This document shows positions 10,034-19,407 of a stretch of 64,000 nt of DNA, piece after piece. The notes under the pieces were generated by a model. It saw only the letters and a program-made list of their open reading frames with translations. It had not been told where the DNA came from and did not search any database. The stretch is from the NCBI GenBank assembly GCA_023647555.1, contig JALRLY010000272.1, positions 1 through 64,000 of the forward strand, given 5' to 3'. Source of the stretch: Pancytospora philotis. Lineage: Eukaryota > Microsporidia. Numbering within the stretch: the stretch's first letter is position 1; each line of letters opens with the position of its first letter. The translations under genes and the position numbers were made by a program.

Positions 10034-11153
10034 CTAGGGCGACTCAGCCATGCCCATCGAAGGAGAGCAAGCGACACCCTGCTCTGCGTTCGTTGGTTCT
10101 ACCGTGGGCCGATAAAACTCAAGGTACGCATCGATCTTCGCCATATGCCGGCTTCTATCATTGCGATCGGGGTTGCTGTCGTATTTGGCCTGCATCACAG
10201 CAGCAATCCCAGAATCCTTCGTGCACGCCTCCTCGTACAGGGAATCACAGACGCGCTGGCGGAATTCGTACGGTAGGGACTCCGGAAATTTGTCATCGAC
10301 GGCGAGCAGCTTACCCCTTTTAGCATCACCGCAGTTGCTGTAATAGGTATGCAGGTAAACAACCTCCTGCTCCTCGGTGATCTTCCCGTTCTTCCTTTGC
10401 GCCTCGAGATAGCCGCGCACGAAGTGCGGATCTGCATCCTTAGCGTTGCTAGCGCAGATGTAGTTTAATATCCTGCCCATGTTGCTGTTTCTGACCAGAG
10501 AAGATGTCAGCAGTTCGATAAAGCCCCTGTTATAATGAGATGCCATATGATTGAGGGCGAGCGAGAATATAACCGGTTTACTTCTATCCTTTTCTAACTG
10601 AAGGCTCAGGAGACGATGAATAAACATAGTCAATATGCTCTTTTCCTTTCTAGCATAGATGCGCGACTGGCCGGGCTCGCTACAGCTCGGCAAGTTAGCG
10701 CCCTCCTTGCTGCGAATCGCCTCTGCNNNNNNNNNNNNNNNNNNNNNNNNNNNNNNNNNNNNNNNNNNNNNNNNNNAGGCTATCAAAAATCAGCACGAGC
10801 ATGCGGCACTCGGCGAGCCGCAAATGCCCAAAAAACCTAACGGCAAAATTGACTGGGCTTTCCTGCCGCAAAATATCTGCCACGACCCAATACACCAAGT
10901 TTTTGCTCGTCTTGAACCACTCGTTATTGGGGCGCTTTCCATTTTTAGAGGCCTTTTTCAGAGAACGGGTGACGCTTCGCTTGTGCATGCACTTTAGCAC
11001 ATCATATACCTTTCCAAGCCCGTGGAAATCTCCCCGGAACGGGTTGATATCCGCATATTTTATTTTTCTGCGCGCTGGTGCAGACGAGCTGTCAGCAGCA
11101 GCAATCCCAGTGAGGAGCGACAGTAATAGCTGATGCATTGCGACAGGCCACAT
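10034..11153 (-). CDS. secreted family A protein A4, interrupted by an assembly gap
   Basis: Two parts of one gene separated by 50 Ns. The N-terminal 125 residues start MWPVAMHQ at 11153 behind GTAAATTTTTTAC and GCCC, with a signal peptide and YADINPFRGDFHG, and end at LAECRMLVLIFDS. The C-terminal 230 residues contain DPHFVRGYLEAQRK, YDSNPDRNDRS and a MAESP end. Compared with A5, about 100 residues are missing between the parts, and the two parts are out of frame across the placeholder, so the true gap is probably near 300 bases. I see no reason to call it a pseudogene. Confidence 0.8.
10727..10776. other. assembly gap (50 Ns)
   Basis: Fifty undetermined bases inside gene A4. The round length suggests a placeholder and not a measured distance. 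Confidence 0.98.
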
Positions 11154-11394
11154 TTTAATACGGGCAAATTTTGTAAAAAATTTACGGGTCAGGCGGGCTG
11201 TTTGCGCGATAGGAAGACAGGGGCCATATGTTCGACTTTAAAAGATTTCCTTGCACCTAGTTCTGCAGAAACTACCGTAACTACCTTTTTGAACAAATAA
11301 AACTCGCGAGTTGTCCATTGATAAATATGTTACGTAGTTTAATAATATGATCATTCCGATGCAAGCGCATGCTAGAAAAGTACCAGCTTTACGA
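11154..11394. other. intergenic between tandem copies A4 and A5
   Basis: Holds the A4 promoter box close to 11160-11185 and the conserved A5 3' flank. No gene seen. Confidence 0.5.
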
Positions 11395-12765
11395 CTAGGG
11401 CGACTCATCCATGGCCATCGAAGGACTGCTAACGACACCCTGCTCTGCGGCTGCGGCTTGTATCGTGGGGCGATAATACTCAAGGTACGCATCGATCTTC
11501 GCCATATGCTGGCTTCTATCGTTTCGATCGGGGTTGCTGTTGTATTTGGCCTGCATCACAGCATCAATGCCAGAATCCTCCCTGCACGCCTCCTCATACA
11601 GAGTATTACAGACGCGCTGGCGGAACTCGTACGGCAGCGGCTCCGGAAATTTGTCATCGACGGCAAGCAGCCTAGCCCTTTGGGCATCGTCGCAGTTGCG
11701 GTAATAGGAACACAAAAGAAAGACCTCCTGCTTCTCAGTTATCATCCCATTCCTTCTTTGCGCCTCGAGATAGCCGCGCGCGAAATGCGGATCCGCGTCC
11801 TCAGCGTTGCTAATGCAGGCGTAGTTTATGACTGCGCCCTTGATCCTATTTTCGATCAGCGGTGATGACAGCAGCTCGATAAATGTTCTGCTGTACTGCG
11901 AGGCCATACATTTAAAGGCCGGCGTAATCGCTGCGGTCCCTCTTTTATCATTCTCGAGCTGGAAGCCCAAAAGACGATAAATAAGCTTTGTGAGTACGGT
12001 TTCTTCTTGTATATCAAAGACTCGATTCAGACTCATGCCTTCGCCGTTGGTTAGACTCGAATTCGTTCCGCTTCTGAGCGCTTTCATTCTTGCATAGACA
12101 GCATCCAGAACTGCAGAGAGTTCATCTCGCAGCGAGCCTGCATTGCGCTGGCATCTGAGTGAAATATACGCGATGATATCTTTCGGCGTTCTATCCGGAT
12201 GATGCTGAGCTATGAAATCGGCCGGACTCTGCGCGCCCATAAAATCTAGCACCAGTTTCAAGTCCCTCTTAATTCTGGGCGTTTCACTGCGGACTTTGGC
12301 TTGGAACCTCGCGATTTCAGCGCGGCTCATTGCCATAACGGGTACTAAATCCCTGTAGGCAGTTTCCAGCTCTTGCTGACTGAGTTTATCAAAAATCAGC
12401 GAAAGCATGTGCCATTCAGCGAGTCGCCCGTGCCCGAAGAACTCACAGATAAAAAGAGCTGGGTCTTCCCGCAGAAAAATATTCGCCACAACCCAATGCG
12501 CCATGTTCGCGCACTTTGTGGACAAAGTTGCACTAGAATGCAGCTTTGATGTGCCGGTCATTTCCACATAACTATCGAAGCTTCGTTGGTACATAGATCT
12601 CAGTATATTGTAATCCAAATAGAGCCCGCAGAGTGCTCCCCGGAACGGGGTGATACTTGCATATTTGATTTCTTTGCGTTCAAACATGGAGGAGCCGTCA
12701 GTAGCAGCTGTAGCGATCCCAGTGATGAATAGCGCAAGTAACCGGTGCGTTATAACGGGCCGCAT
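11395..12765 (-). CDS. secreted family A protein A5 (function unknown)
   Basis: 456 aa, function unknown, the most complete reference for the A3-A5 subgroup. The signal peptide is residues 1-21. Landmarks: KYASITPFRGALCG near 35-48, LAEWHMLSLIF near 117, SPADFI with DIIAYISLRC near 185-205, DPHFARGYLEAQRR near 325, KYNSNPDRNDRS near 415 and AMDESP at the end. The start is supported by AAAATTTTAACCCC 5 bases upstream. It lies in tandem with A3 and A4, all transcribed leftwards. Confidence 0.88.
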   Translation of the reverse strand: MRPVITHRLLALFITGIATAATDGSSMFERKEIKYASITPFRGALCGLYLDYNILRSMYQRSFDSYVEMTGTSKLHSSATLSTKCANMAHWVVANIFLREDPALFICEFFGHGRLAEWHMLSLIFDKLSQQELETAYRDLVPVMAMSRAEIARFQAKVRSETPRIKRDLKLVLDFMGAQSPADFIAQHHPDRTPKDIIAYISLRCQRNAGSLRDELSAVLDAVYARMKALRSGTNSSLTNGEGMSLNRVFDIQEETVLTKLIYRLLGFQLENDKRGTAAITPAFKCMASQYSRTFIELLSSPLIENRIKGAVINYACISNAEDADPHFARGYLEAQRRNGMITEKQEVFLLCSYYRNCDDAQRARLLAVDDKFPEPLPYEFRQRVCNTLYEEACREDSGIDAVMQAKYNSNPDRNDRSQHMAKIDAYLEYYRPTIQAAAAEQGVVSSPSMAMDESP

Positions 12766-12785
12766 TAATAGGGGTTAAAATTTTA
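12766..12785 (-). promoter_or_regulatory. promoter element of A5
   Basis: On the minus strand AAAATTTTAA is followed by CCCC and then ATTA and the ATG. This is the family A version of the element. Confidence 0.65.
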
Positions 12786-13494
12786 AAAATTTTATCACTT
12801 AATAATCAGATGCAGTCTTGCAGACATTTGCTCAGCTCAAAGCATGCTGCCAGCTGCTCTCTGGTGAATTGGCCTGTTTAGTGCTTTGGCACCGCCCGAT
12901 GTGAAAAGCCCGCGCTAACAAAACTAAATAGCACGAGAATGGCTGGCGTGAAGCTGGCTCACAAATCGCGAAATTGCTGCAGAATGACGGTCCGTCAAAA
13001 CACATGCGCATTTCATCGGGCAAAAACTGGCCGCAATTGTTATTTGCGGTGGCGGTTTATAGCCGGTTGTTAATGATAACGCCACCGATTTTATCAAAAA
13101 GGAGGCGCTAAATTAATCAGAGCATAGGGAGGATGAGCCCACCCGTAGAATACAAAGAGATGCGATATGATATGGCATGTTTAAGAGGGGCATTTGATAC
13201 TTTTTCACTGCGCAATGGCGCCGCCGCAGCCCATTGCACACTGTTGTTCATGCCGGCGCATTCACGGAGCTTTCCGCGCGCTGATGACACGCCGCAGGCT
13301 TCCTACTATCGTTCGAGATCAAGTAGTTGGTAGCCACGCTAGCGTGGCCGGCGCGGCCGCCGCGTCCTACGTTGCCCAATATTTTTGAGAGTTCTAGAAT
13401 ACCGCACTCGAACCAAAGGCCGCGAACCTAGCCGTGAGCACGGCACGGTTTTTACTAAAATTTTTGATATACAAATTATGCACGCACCCTTTGC
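12786..13494. other. 700-base intergenic region
   Basis: No convincing gene on either strand; the short ORFs lack promoter boxes and recognisable proteins. It contains a perfect 16-base palindrome at 13333-13348 and a G/C-rich patch next to it. The B1 promoter box lies near 13455-13470. Confidence 0.5.
13333..13348. repeat. 16-bp perfect palindrome
   Basis: GCCACGCTAGCGTGGC, self-complementary over all 16 bases, in intergenic DNA upstream of B1. Purpose unknown; it could be chance or a protein-binding site. Confidence 0.6.
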
Positions 13495-14922
13495 ATGCGT
13501 ACGCCTATTCTTCTGCTGCTGGCGCGCGGGTACGGCGCCTTATGCGAGAGCGATTGTGGCAAATGCGATTTCGCCCCGGTCGTATACAAAGAATTCGGCG
13601 AGAGCGAGATTTTCAAGCTCAACGCTCTGGAGACGCACGCGCTTGGTCCGCTCAGCCGGTACTGCATGGCCTATGACTGCCCCGAGCTCCTGCCTGCGCT
13701 TCTGGATCGCTGCCTGCCCAGACTGCCCCCAAATGACAGAGCCCGCTGCCTCATTTTCTCTGTGGCGAGAAACTTTGCGCCGCATCAGCACGAGGACGCG
13801 CCACTTGCCGTGCTGCGCAGGCTCATAGCCGATTTTGGCTTCGGAAGCCATGTGTTGCTGCTGAAGCTGTTCAGCAGCCCCTATATTGACGGGCTCGCAG
13901 TACCGCCGTACGGAGCAACTGGTCGGGACGGCTGCCGGTTGTTCGCCGATCATGTCAAGCTGCACCTTGACTCATTCGCTGTGATTTGCTCGCAGCTGCA
14001 GAAAAAAGTGGACGATGAGTCCGGGGCGCCGTTCAGTTTGTATAATGAGCAAAATGAAAAGGGTTGCGGCAGGCTCAATTATGCACTACTCCTATCCATG
14101 AAAAATGACGGTAACATTGAGCGGATACGCGCAGAACTTTTCCACACGGTTAGGCTCTGGCTGGACGATTATGCCTCATTCACGCGACAGCTAGCGACTG
14201 TTTCCGGCCGTGTCAGAGATCTGTTGCAGTCGAGCATCAATTCTAACCAAAGTCGCAGCTTGTTTGCGAAGTCTCTCGTTCGCAACGTGGCTAGCAGAGA
14301 CCAGCGTGAGTACTTCGACTTCATCTGCAGGGTCTTAGACGAGAGCAGAGTTAAGCGCCAATTGACAAAGCTTTTTAAGGAGTGCGACAGTGCCATAATC
14401 AGTCCGCATTTCGTTGCACACTATTTAGTGTATATTAGGGCAGCTTCCAGCACGGCCGACGTAAAAATACACGAGGCCTGCGTGCATTATTTCAAAAACG
14501 CGCCGGCATTCGTTCACCAACGGAGCGTGTTCAAAGAGCGCCAAGACTACTTCAACCTGATAGCGCCTGCATTTCTGTTTGGCGTCTTTAAGTACTTGAA
14601 GGACATGCCTGTGAATTCCCCGGTGAGAAACGGATCTATGCTGCATTTTATGCGTTTGCTGAGCATTGATAGCTTCTTGACCATATTAATGCTACTCGAT
14701 GATAAAAGCATGCACGGTATGATGCGCTTTATGCTCAGCTATATAGACTCTGCGCGCGGGTCTGCTCTTCTATCGCACGTCAGCAGCATCGAAAGACGCA
14801 TCCATACAGATAGGGACCAACTAATTGTATACGCGCAAATATCTAGAGCGTTAGAATCACTCGGGCACAAACTCCATGCTCTCGAGCCGGTAGCGACGGG
14901 GACTGTAGGTGCTTCTAGGTAG
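13495..14922 (+). CDS. secreted family B protein B1 (function unknown)
   Basis: 475 aa, function unknown. Short signal peptide MRTPILLLLARGYGALC (1-17). Landmarks: FGESEIFKLNALETHAL near 35-50; LIADFGFGSHVLLLKLFS near 105-122, the GY/GF-xx-xxLLxKLFS block shared with family C; SPHFVAHYL near 303; and a C-terminal helical domain with FKERQDYFNLI and FGVFKYLKDMP near 345-375, both shared with B2. The start follows AAAATTTTTGATAT and CACCC. It lies between minus-strand family A genes, so it was not made by the same tandem duplication. Confidence 0.86.
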   Translation: MRTPILLLLARGYGALCESDCGKCDFAPVVYKEFGESEIFKLNALETHALGPLSRYCMAYDCPELLPALLDRCLPRLPPNDRARCLIFSVARNFAPHQHEDAPLAVLRRLIADFGFGSHVLLLKLFSSPYIDGLAVPPYGATGRDGCRLFADHVKLHLDSFAVICSQLQKKVDDESGAPFSLYNEQNEKGCGRLNYALLLSMKNDGNIERIRAELFHTVRLWLDDYASFTRQLATVSGRVRDLLQSSINSNQSRSLFAKSLVRNVASRDQREYFDFICRVLDESRVKRQLTKLFKECDSAIISPHFVAHYLVYIRAASSTADVKIHEACVHYFKNAPAFVHQRSVFKERQDYFNLIAPAFLFGVFKYLKDMPVNSPVRNGSMLHFMRLLSIDSFLTILMLLDDKSMHGMMRFMLSYIDSARGSALLSHVSSIERRIHTDRDQLIVYAQISRALESLGHKLHALEPVATGTVGASR

Positions 14923-15367
14923 CGGGCAGGCTACAGCCTTCCCAGGTCAGATACTTATTCAGGTAAAGTATAATGAGGTTTGATATAGGCGCTTTTACTT
15001 GAATAAATACTGTAGGGTACGTGTAGTGTCTTTTGTAGGGCTTAAAATATTAAGAGTTATCAAATTATCTTTGGGCGTGGAGTGCAGAAATTAGCCCAGT
15101 ATACAGCGGCGCAGCACAGAGTAACAGCGGACACGGTATGTCCCTGCGTGCTCACTGTTAAGCTTGTGTTGCAAACGCATTAGTCTCCCTGCACCAGCCG
15201 CTTTGAATTCAAAATGAATACTTCAGCATCTGTAAGCACTGCAGTCGGTATACTGGGTTTTCAGAGTAGATTCCCTGGCCTCTATTCAGTGCGTCTGTGA
15301 AAATACGCGGCTACAGCATCAGAACCCATAAACCCATCGCTGTGAATATGAGAAGCATACGGTGCAT
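14923..15367. other. intergenic between convergent B1 and A6
   Basis: No gene or repeat that I can support. Confidence 0.5.
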
Positions 15368-16582
15368 TTATTCATCAACGGGCTGCTCCATAATAACTTG
15401 TTTAGCCCTGGGCGCGCGTGCAATCTCGAGCAGAGCACCGGCCAGATGATGAAAGAACGGAAAAGACAGGCGACTCGGAAAATTATCATTTGGCGCGAGC
15501 AGCTGCGTTTGCCTCGCTAAACTGCTGCAGCGGTAGAAACTGCACAGAACCTCGCCCTCCATGCTGTCGCTTATCCTGCCTTTTTTCCTCTGGGCGGCGA
15601 GATAGCCCCGCACAAAGTCAGTACTGACATCCACCTTGCTGCCGTCGGTTATATGCTTTATAATTGCGCTCATTACATGACTCTTACTCGAATTCCGTTG
15701 CGCGAGATCAGAGCGCTGTTGAGTGTACTGTTCTGTCAGCAGCCTGATAAGCCCAGCACTGTACCTGGATGTAATGTAGTCTAGAGCCAGCCCGGACAGT
15801 ATCGCGGTTTCGCTTTTTTGCTCGTACACGGACCCTATGATGCAATGCAGGAATTGGGCCAGCGCTTTGTGCTTCAAGCGAGGATGACGAGCTGTATCTA
15901 TTTCCATCCGTATCGCATCCATAATTGCATTAATTTCATCATGCACGCTGTGCGTTCCCCCATCGCACCTGATTGCAATGTAGGTCATGATATCATCGGC
16001 ACACAGGCTGTACTCATGACTGCTTAGGAATTCACTTGCGACCAGCAGCCTTTTCTCATTGATCTTATCTTTCAAAGTCTGCTTTATCGCAGGCAGTCCG
16101 TCGGTGGCTTTGGCGCAAATCTTCTCGAGCGCAGCGGGGTCTTGGGCGAGACATACGCTGCCAACAGCGCTCTCCAGCTTAGACACATCGAAATTGTCGA
16201 GTATCTGCTCGAGCACGCGGGATTCACTGAGCCGCGAGCGCCCGATGAGTCGTTGGATGCAATCGACTGGGTCGTCTTGCTGCAGAATACCCGCAATGAC
16301 GCAATTGATCATGTAATGCAGCCTCCCAGAGCCCTGCTCGCACTTGAAAGCGGGCGTAAGCTCCTGATTCTTTTCCCGCTTGCACTCAGTTATGCAGCGA
16401 TAGTGCATCTGCCTGAGAAGCTTGTTCCGGACCGACAGATACGTATCAACTGCGCCTGCAAACGGATTGATTTCCTTGCCGACCTTTTTCTCCGCGACGG
16501 AAGTAGCAGCCCCATCTCCAGTAGTGGAAGCACTGCCGCAGATGAACACCGGCAAAAGCACATGCAGAGATGCGAATCTCAT
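15368..16582 (-). CDS. secreted family A protein A6 (function unknown)
   Basis: 404 aa, function unknown. Signal peptide 1-20. Landmarks: KEINPFAGAVDTY near 40-50; SRVLEQILDNF near 122; VASEFL with DDIMTYIAIRC near 180-200; STDFVRGYLAAQRK near 325, where other copies have DPHF. The C-terminus is short and ends EQPVDE. The start lies behind AAAATTTTGCG and GCCC. The stop TGA is inside TGAATAAATG. The gene is divergent from B2, with about 550 bases between. Confidence 0.87.
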   Translation of the reverse strand: MRFASLHVLLPVFICGSASTTGDGAATSVAEKKVGKEINPFAGAVDTYLSVRNKLLRQMHYRCITECKREKNQELTPAFKCEQGSGRLHYMINCVIAGILQQDDPVDCIQRLIGRSRLSESRVLEQILDNFDVSKLESAVGSVCLAQDPAALEKICAKATDGLPAIKQTLKDKINEKRLLVASEFLSSHEYSLCADDIMTYIAIRCDGGTHSVHDEINAIMDAIRMEIDTARHPRLKHKALAQFLHCIIGSVYEQKSETAILSGLALDYITSRYSAGLIRLLTEQYTQQRSDLAQRNSSKSHVMSAIIKHITDGSKVDVSTDFVRGYLAAQRKKGRISDSMEGEVLCSFYRCSSLARQTQLLAPNDNFPSRLSFPFFHHLAGALLEIARAPRAKQVIMEQPVDE

Positions 16583-17135
16583 CGTCCTGGGCGGGTTCGC
16601 AAAATTTTATTAGCTTGGAAGCGGATGAACGCGAGCGCATAGCTACCACGATGTATTGCATGCAGAAGGCTCTAGTGCGAGTGGATAAACTCCTGGCATG
16701 GATAGCGTTGGCGGCGGCATGACCGACCAACTAGCAAACTGAGCAGCCTGTGCTGTGCCTGCCTTCTGCTCGGGCGGGCAAACTCGCTGAGACACCGAGT
16801 TAAACAACAATCTGAGGGACCTCAAATGAGAAGCTGCTTTGTAGAACTCTGATAATGAAAATACCTTAGCACCTTCTTTCTGCATACGCGCACATTGCTG
16901 TAACTCGGAGCATTTCTAGGCCCATGCCGTTTACGTGTATGATGAACAGCGCGCGAGGAGTGCGATAAAAATTTCAGTTGCTGTATGCTGGTTCTGCCAG
17001 CACCTCTTTCGCACACCTACAATTTCATACCAGCAGAACAGTCTCAGTCTCCGGTTACTGCCGGTAGTTCGCTCCCGCAGCCAAGTGCAACTTTAATCCG
17101 CAAAATTTTGCTAGCCGGAGCGCAGATCCCTTCCA
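16583..17135. other. divergent intergenic region A6/B2
   Basis: Contains promoter boxes at both ends (minus-strand AAAATTTTGCG near 16600, plus-strand CAAAATTTTGC near 17100-17112). No gene seen between them. Confidence 0.5.
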
Positions 17136-18596
17136 ATGCGGGTATTTATCTTTCTGCTGTTGACGCACAGCCGTCCCGCGGAAAGTGAAAGCGGCAAAAA
17201 GAGCGATCCCTGGCCCGAGTACAAGTACTTCGGCGCAAGCAACATCCCCGTGCTCACTGCTATTGAGGCGCAGATGCTCGATCCGCTTTACCGTTGCTGC
17301 TCAAAGCTCATTTCCCCTGAGTATCCGCCCGAGCTTTTAGATCGGCGCGCCTACAGCCTGTCGCCCAATGACAAAGCGCGCAACATTATATTCTCGGTGC
17401 TTAAGAGCTTGGTGTTCCACCAGCACGCTCCCGCGCAGTCGGCCATGCTTGGTCGGCTGATCGGTGCCTGCGGCTATGCGGGCCACAGGCTGCTGCTGAA
17501 GCTGTTCAGCGAGGAGCATGTCGTGAGCCTCAAAGTGCCGCAGCACGTGGCTGCTGACCAGGATTGGTACCAGGAGTACAACGCCCTTGCTGCGGCGCAC
17601 CAAGACTTGCTCGAAGGCATCAGTTCATTACTGCACGATAAAATGAACGATGAAAGCAAAGTGCCGTTGAAGCAGTATGCTGAGCGGCACGAAAAGGTTT
17701 CTAGCGCACTCGATTATCTGCTCCTAACTTTGGAGAGAAATCGTGTTGAGCCTGCTTGCATGTCATCCGAGCTGTCAGAGCTGGCGGATTTCTGGCTAGA
17801 TAACTACGAATACTTTAAAAAGCAGCAGCCTACCATCCGCTGCTACTTCCAGACGCTGCTACTGCTCAATTTTTTCCCGAAAAACAAGCAGTCTAGCTTA
17901 GCAAAGCACATCTTGATTTCTGCTGCAGACAAAAGCCAGCCCGAGTATCTAGACTTCTTCTTCGCTGTTAAAGGCTCGCAAGCGGCCAAAAAAATCATAA
18001 CGCGCATGCTCACAAGGCGTGAGCTTCCAAGATTTGATCCACACTTTACTGTGTATTACTTTCAGAAAATTAGTAAATTGGGCGATCTAACTGATACTGG
18101 TCCCCTGCACGATGCTAGTATATATTTCTTCCGAGATGCGCTCACATTTATTCAGCAGGACAGTATTTTCAAAGAACGTCGGGAACTCTTCAATCTGATC
18201 TCGTCGATTTTCCTGTGCGATGTCTTCAAGTATCTAAAAGGTCTCCCGGACGATTCGCCCATAAAGAGCTCATGCACATCTCATTTCATGTCTCTGCTGG
18301 ATATAGAAACCTTCTTCAATATCGTGTGGCCGATTGAGGGCACCGAGCTGACCGAAATGATGGCATTCATGATTCTCCATTTGGATATGAGTGGTAAGGA
18401 GGAGTATATGCGTTATACATATTTGCATCATAATACACGCAGTGAACAACGCAAAAATATATACACGCATATAAATGACATACTCAGGTCCCTTGGATAC
18501 GAGTGGAATGGTAAGACGATGGTGGCAGTTAAGACCCAGAGTGCGGAAGAGGCATATGGCAAGATACAAGCACTGTGCCATATGTTTGGTGTTTAA
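17136..18596 (+). CDS. secreted family B protein B2 (function unknown)
   Basis: 486 aa, function unknown, clear paralog of B1. The signal peptide MRVFIFLLLTHSRPAES is followed by KYFGASNIPVLTAIEAQML near 30-50, GYAGHRLLLKLFS near 115-128, DPHFTVYYF near 303, FKERRELFNLI near 345 and CDVFKYLKGLPDDSP near 360-375. The ATG follows GCAAAATTTTGC and ATCCC. Its N-terminal region is the best template for the decayed copy just downstream. Confidence 0.87.
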   Translation: MRVFIFLLLTHSRPAESESGKKSDPWPEYKYFGASNIPVLTAIEAQMLDPLYRCCSKLISPEYPPELLDRRAYSLSPNDKARNIIFSVLKSLVFHQHAPAQSAMLGRLIGACGYAGHRLLLKLFSEEHVVSLKVPQHVAADQDWYQEYNALAAAHQDLLEGISSLLHDKMNDESKVPLKQYAERHEKVSSALDYLLLTLERNRVEPACMSSELSELADFWLDNYEYFKKQQPTIRCYFQTLLLLNFFPKNKQSSLAKHILISAADKSQPEYLDFFFAVKGSQAAKKIITRMLTRRELPRFDPHFTVYYFQKISKLGDLTDTGPLHDASIYFFRDALTFIQQDSIFKERRELFNLISSIFLCDVFKYLKGLPDDSPIKSSCTSHFMSLLDIETFFNIVWPIEGTELTEMMAFMILHLDMSGKEEYMRYTYLHHNTRSEQRKNIYTHINDILRSLGYEWNGKTMVAVKTQSAEEAYGKIQALCHMFGV

Positions 18597-18970
18597 ATTA
18601 TGCACTGCGCCGCAATGACAGGAGTAGTGCTATTATCCAGTAAAAAGATGGCGCAAGGTGATCAGTATGAATGGCGTTTGCTCGTACGATAATCAAGTGC
18701 ATAAACTGTCTGCTGATCTTGTGCACTCTGTTAAATGATTGAACCTGGTATCTTATGTCTACAAGCTGTCTTGAGATTTGACTGCGATGTGCCACCTGAT
18801 TAAATGCCGCCGTACCCATTATAGCTACAGCAGCACTGAGCAGAGCGACACTGCTTCTGTATTTCTAAGCCCACCTCGAAGCTGGACACCTGCGGTACCT
18901 TAGATAAATTTTTTATCGCGAAGCTTTATCCCCGTTTTGCAGTTCGCGTTAATTTTGGGGATAACGGCCT
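18597..18970. other. intergenic, holds the promoter of the decayed B copy
   Basis: No gene seen. TTAATTTTGGGG near 18949-18960 is a degenerate promoter box just before the pseudogene. Confidence 0.45.
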
Positions 18971-19318
18971 ATAACTGCCTTGCTAGTGGCGCTGAACGCG
19001 GGCACAGGAGCGCTGGCATGTACAAATATTCAGCGAGAGCAATATTCTCGGGCTCTCTGCCCTCGAGGCGCAGGTGTTCGATCCTCTGTTCCGGTCCTCC
19101 GTAGCGATGACGTGTCTCGAACTCAAGGCTGTGCTGCGGGACCGGCAGCTGCCCAGCTTCTCTTCACTTTTAATATACAGGCCAGGGCATGCTTGCGAAT
19201 TTGCATATGTGTGCATAACCAGCTGCACACAAACCTACTAGCACATTTCAGGCATAGTCCATTTCAAAAATTGCTTCGCGAAATGAAGCGCTCTGAACAT
19301 CTGACCAAAGGTAAATAA
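18971..19318 (+). pseudogene. decayed family B copy
   Basis: Family B N-terminus that no longer reads through. The position of the start codon is ATA (18971), followed by a signal-like stretch (LLVALNAGTGALA) and then KY. One base appears to be missing near 19029: in the next frame the text becomes FSESNILGLSALEAQVFDPLFR, matching B1/B2 residues 33-55. The homology fades by about 19140, so the rest of the gene (some 400 codons) is gone. A promoter-like TTAATTTTGGGG remains upstream. It directly follows B2, so it is probably an old tandem duplicate. Confidence 0.7.
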
Positions 19319-19407
19319 CTTAACAATTTAACAGACTATCTTTTTTTCCATGTGGAGCATTATTGATAAAAGTACGCAGTGATGCTTGCAGGCTCGATGA
19401 GAATAAG

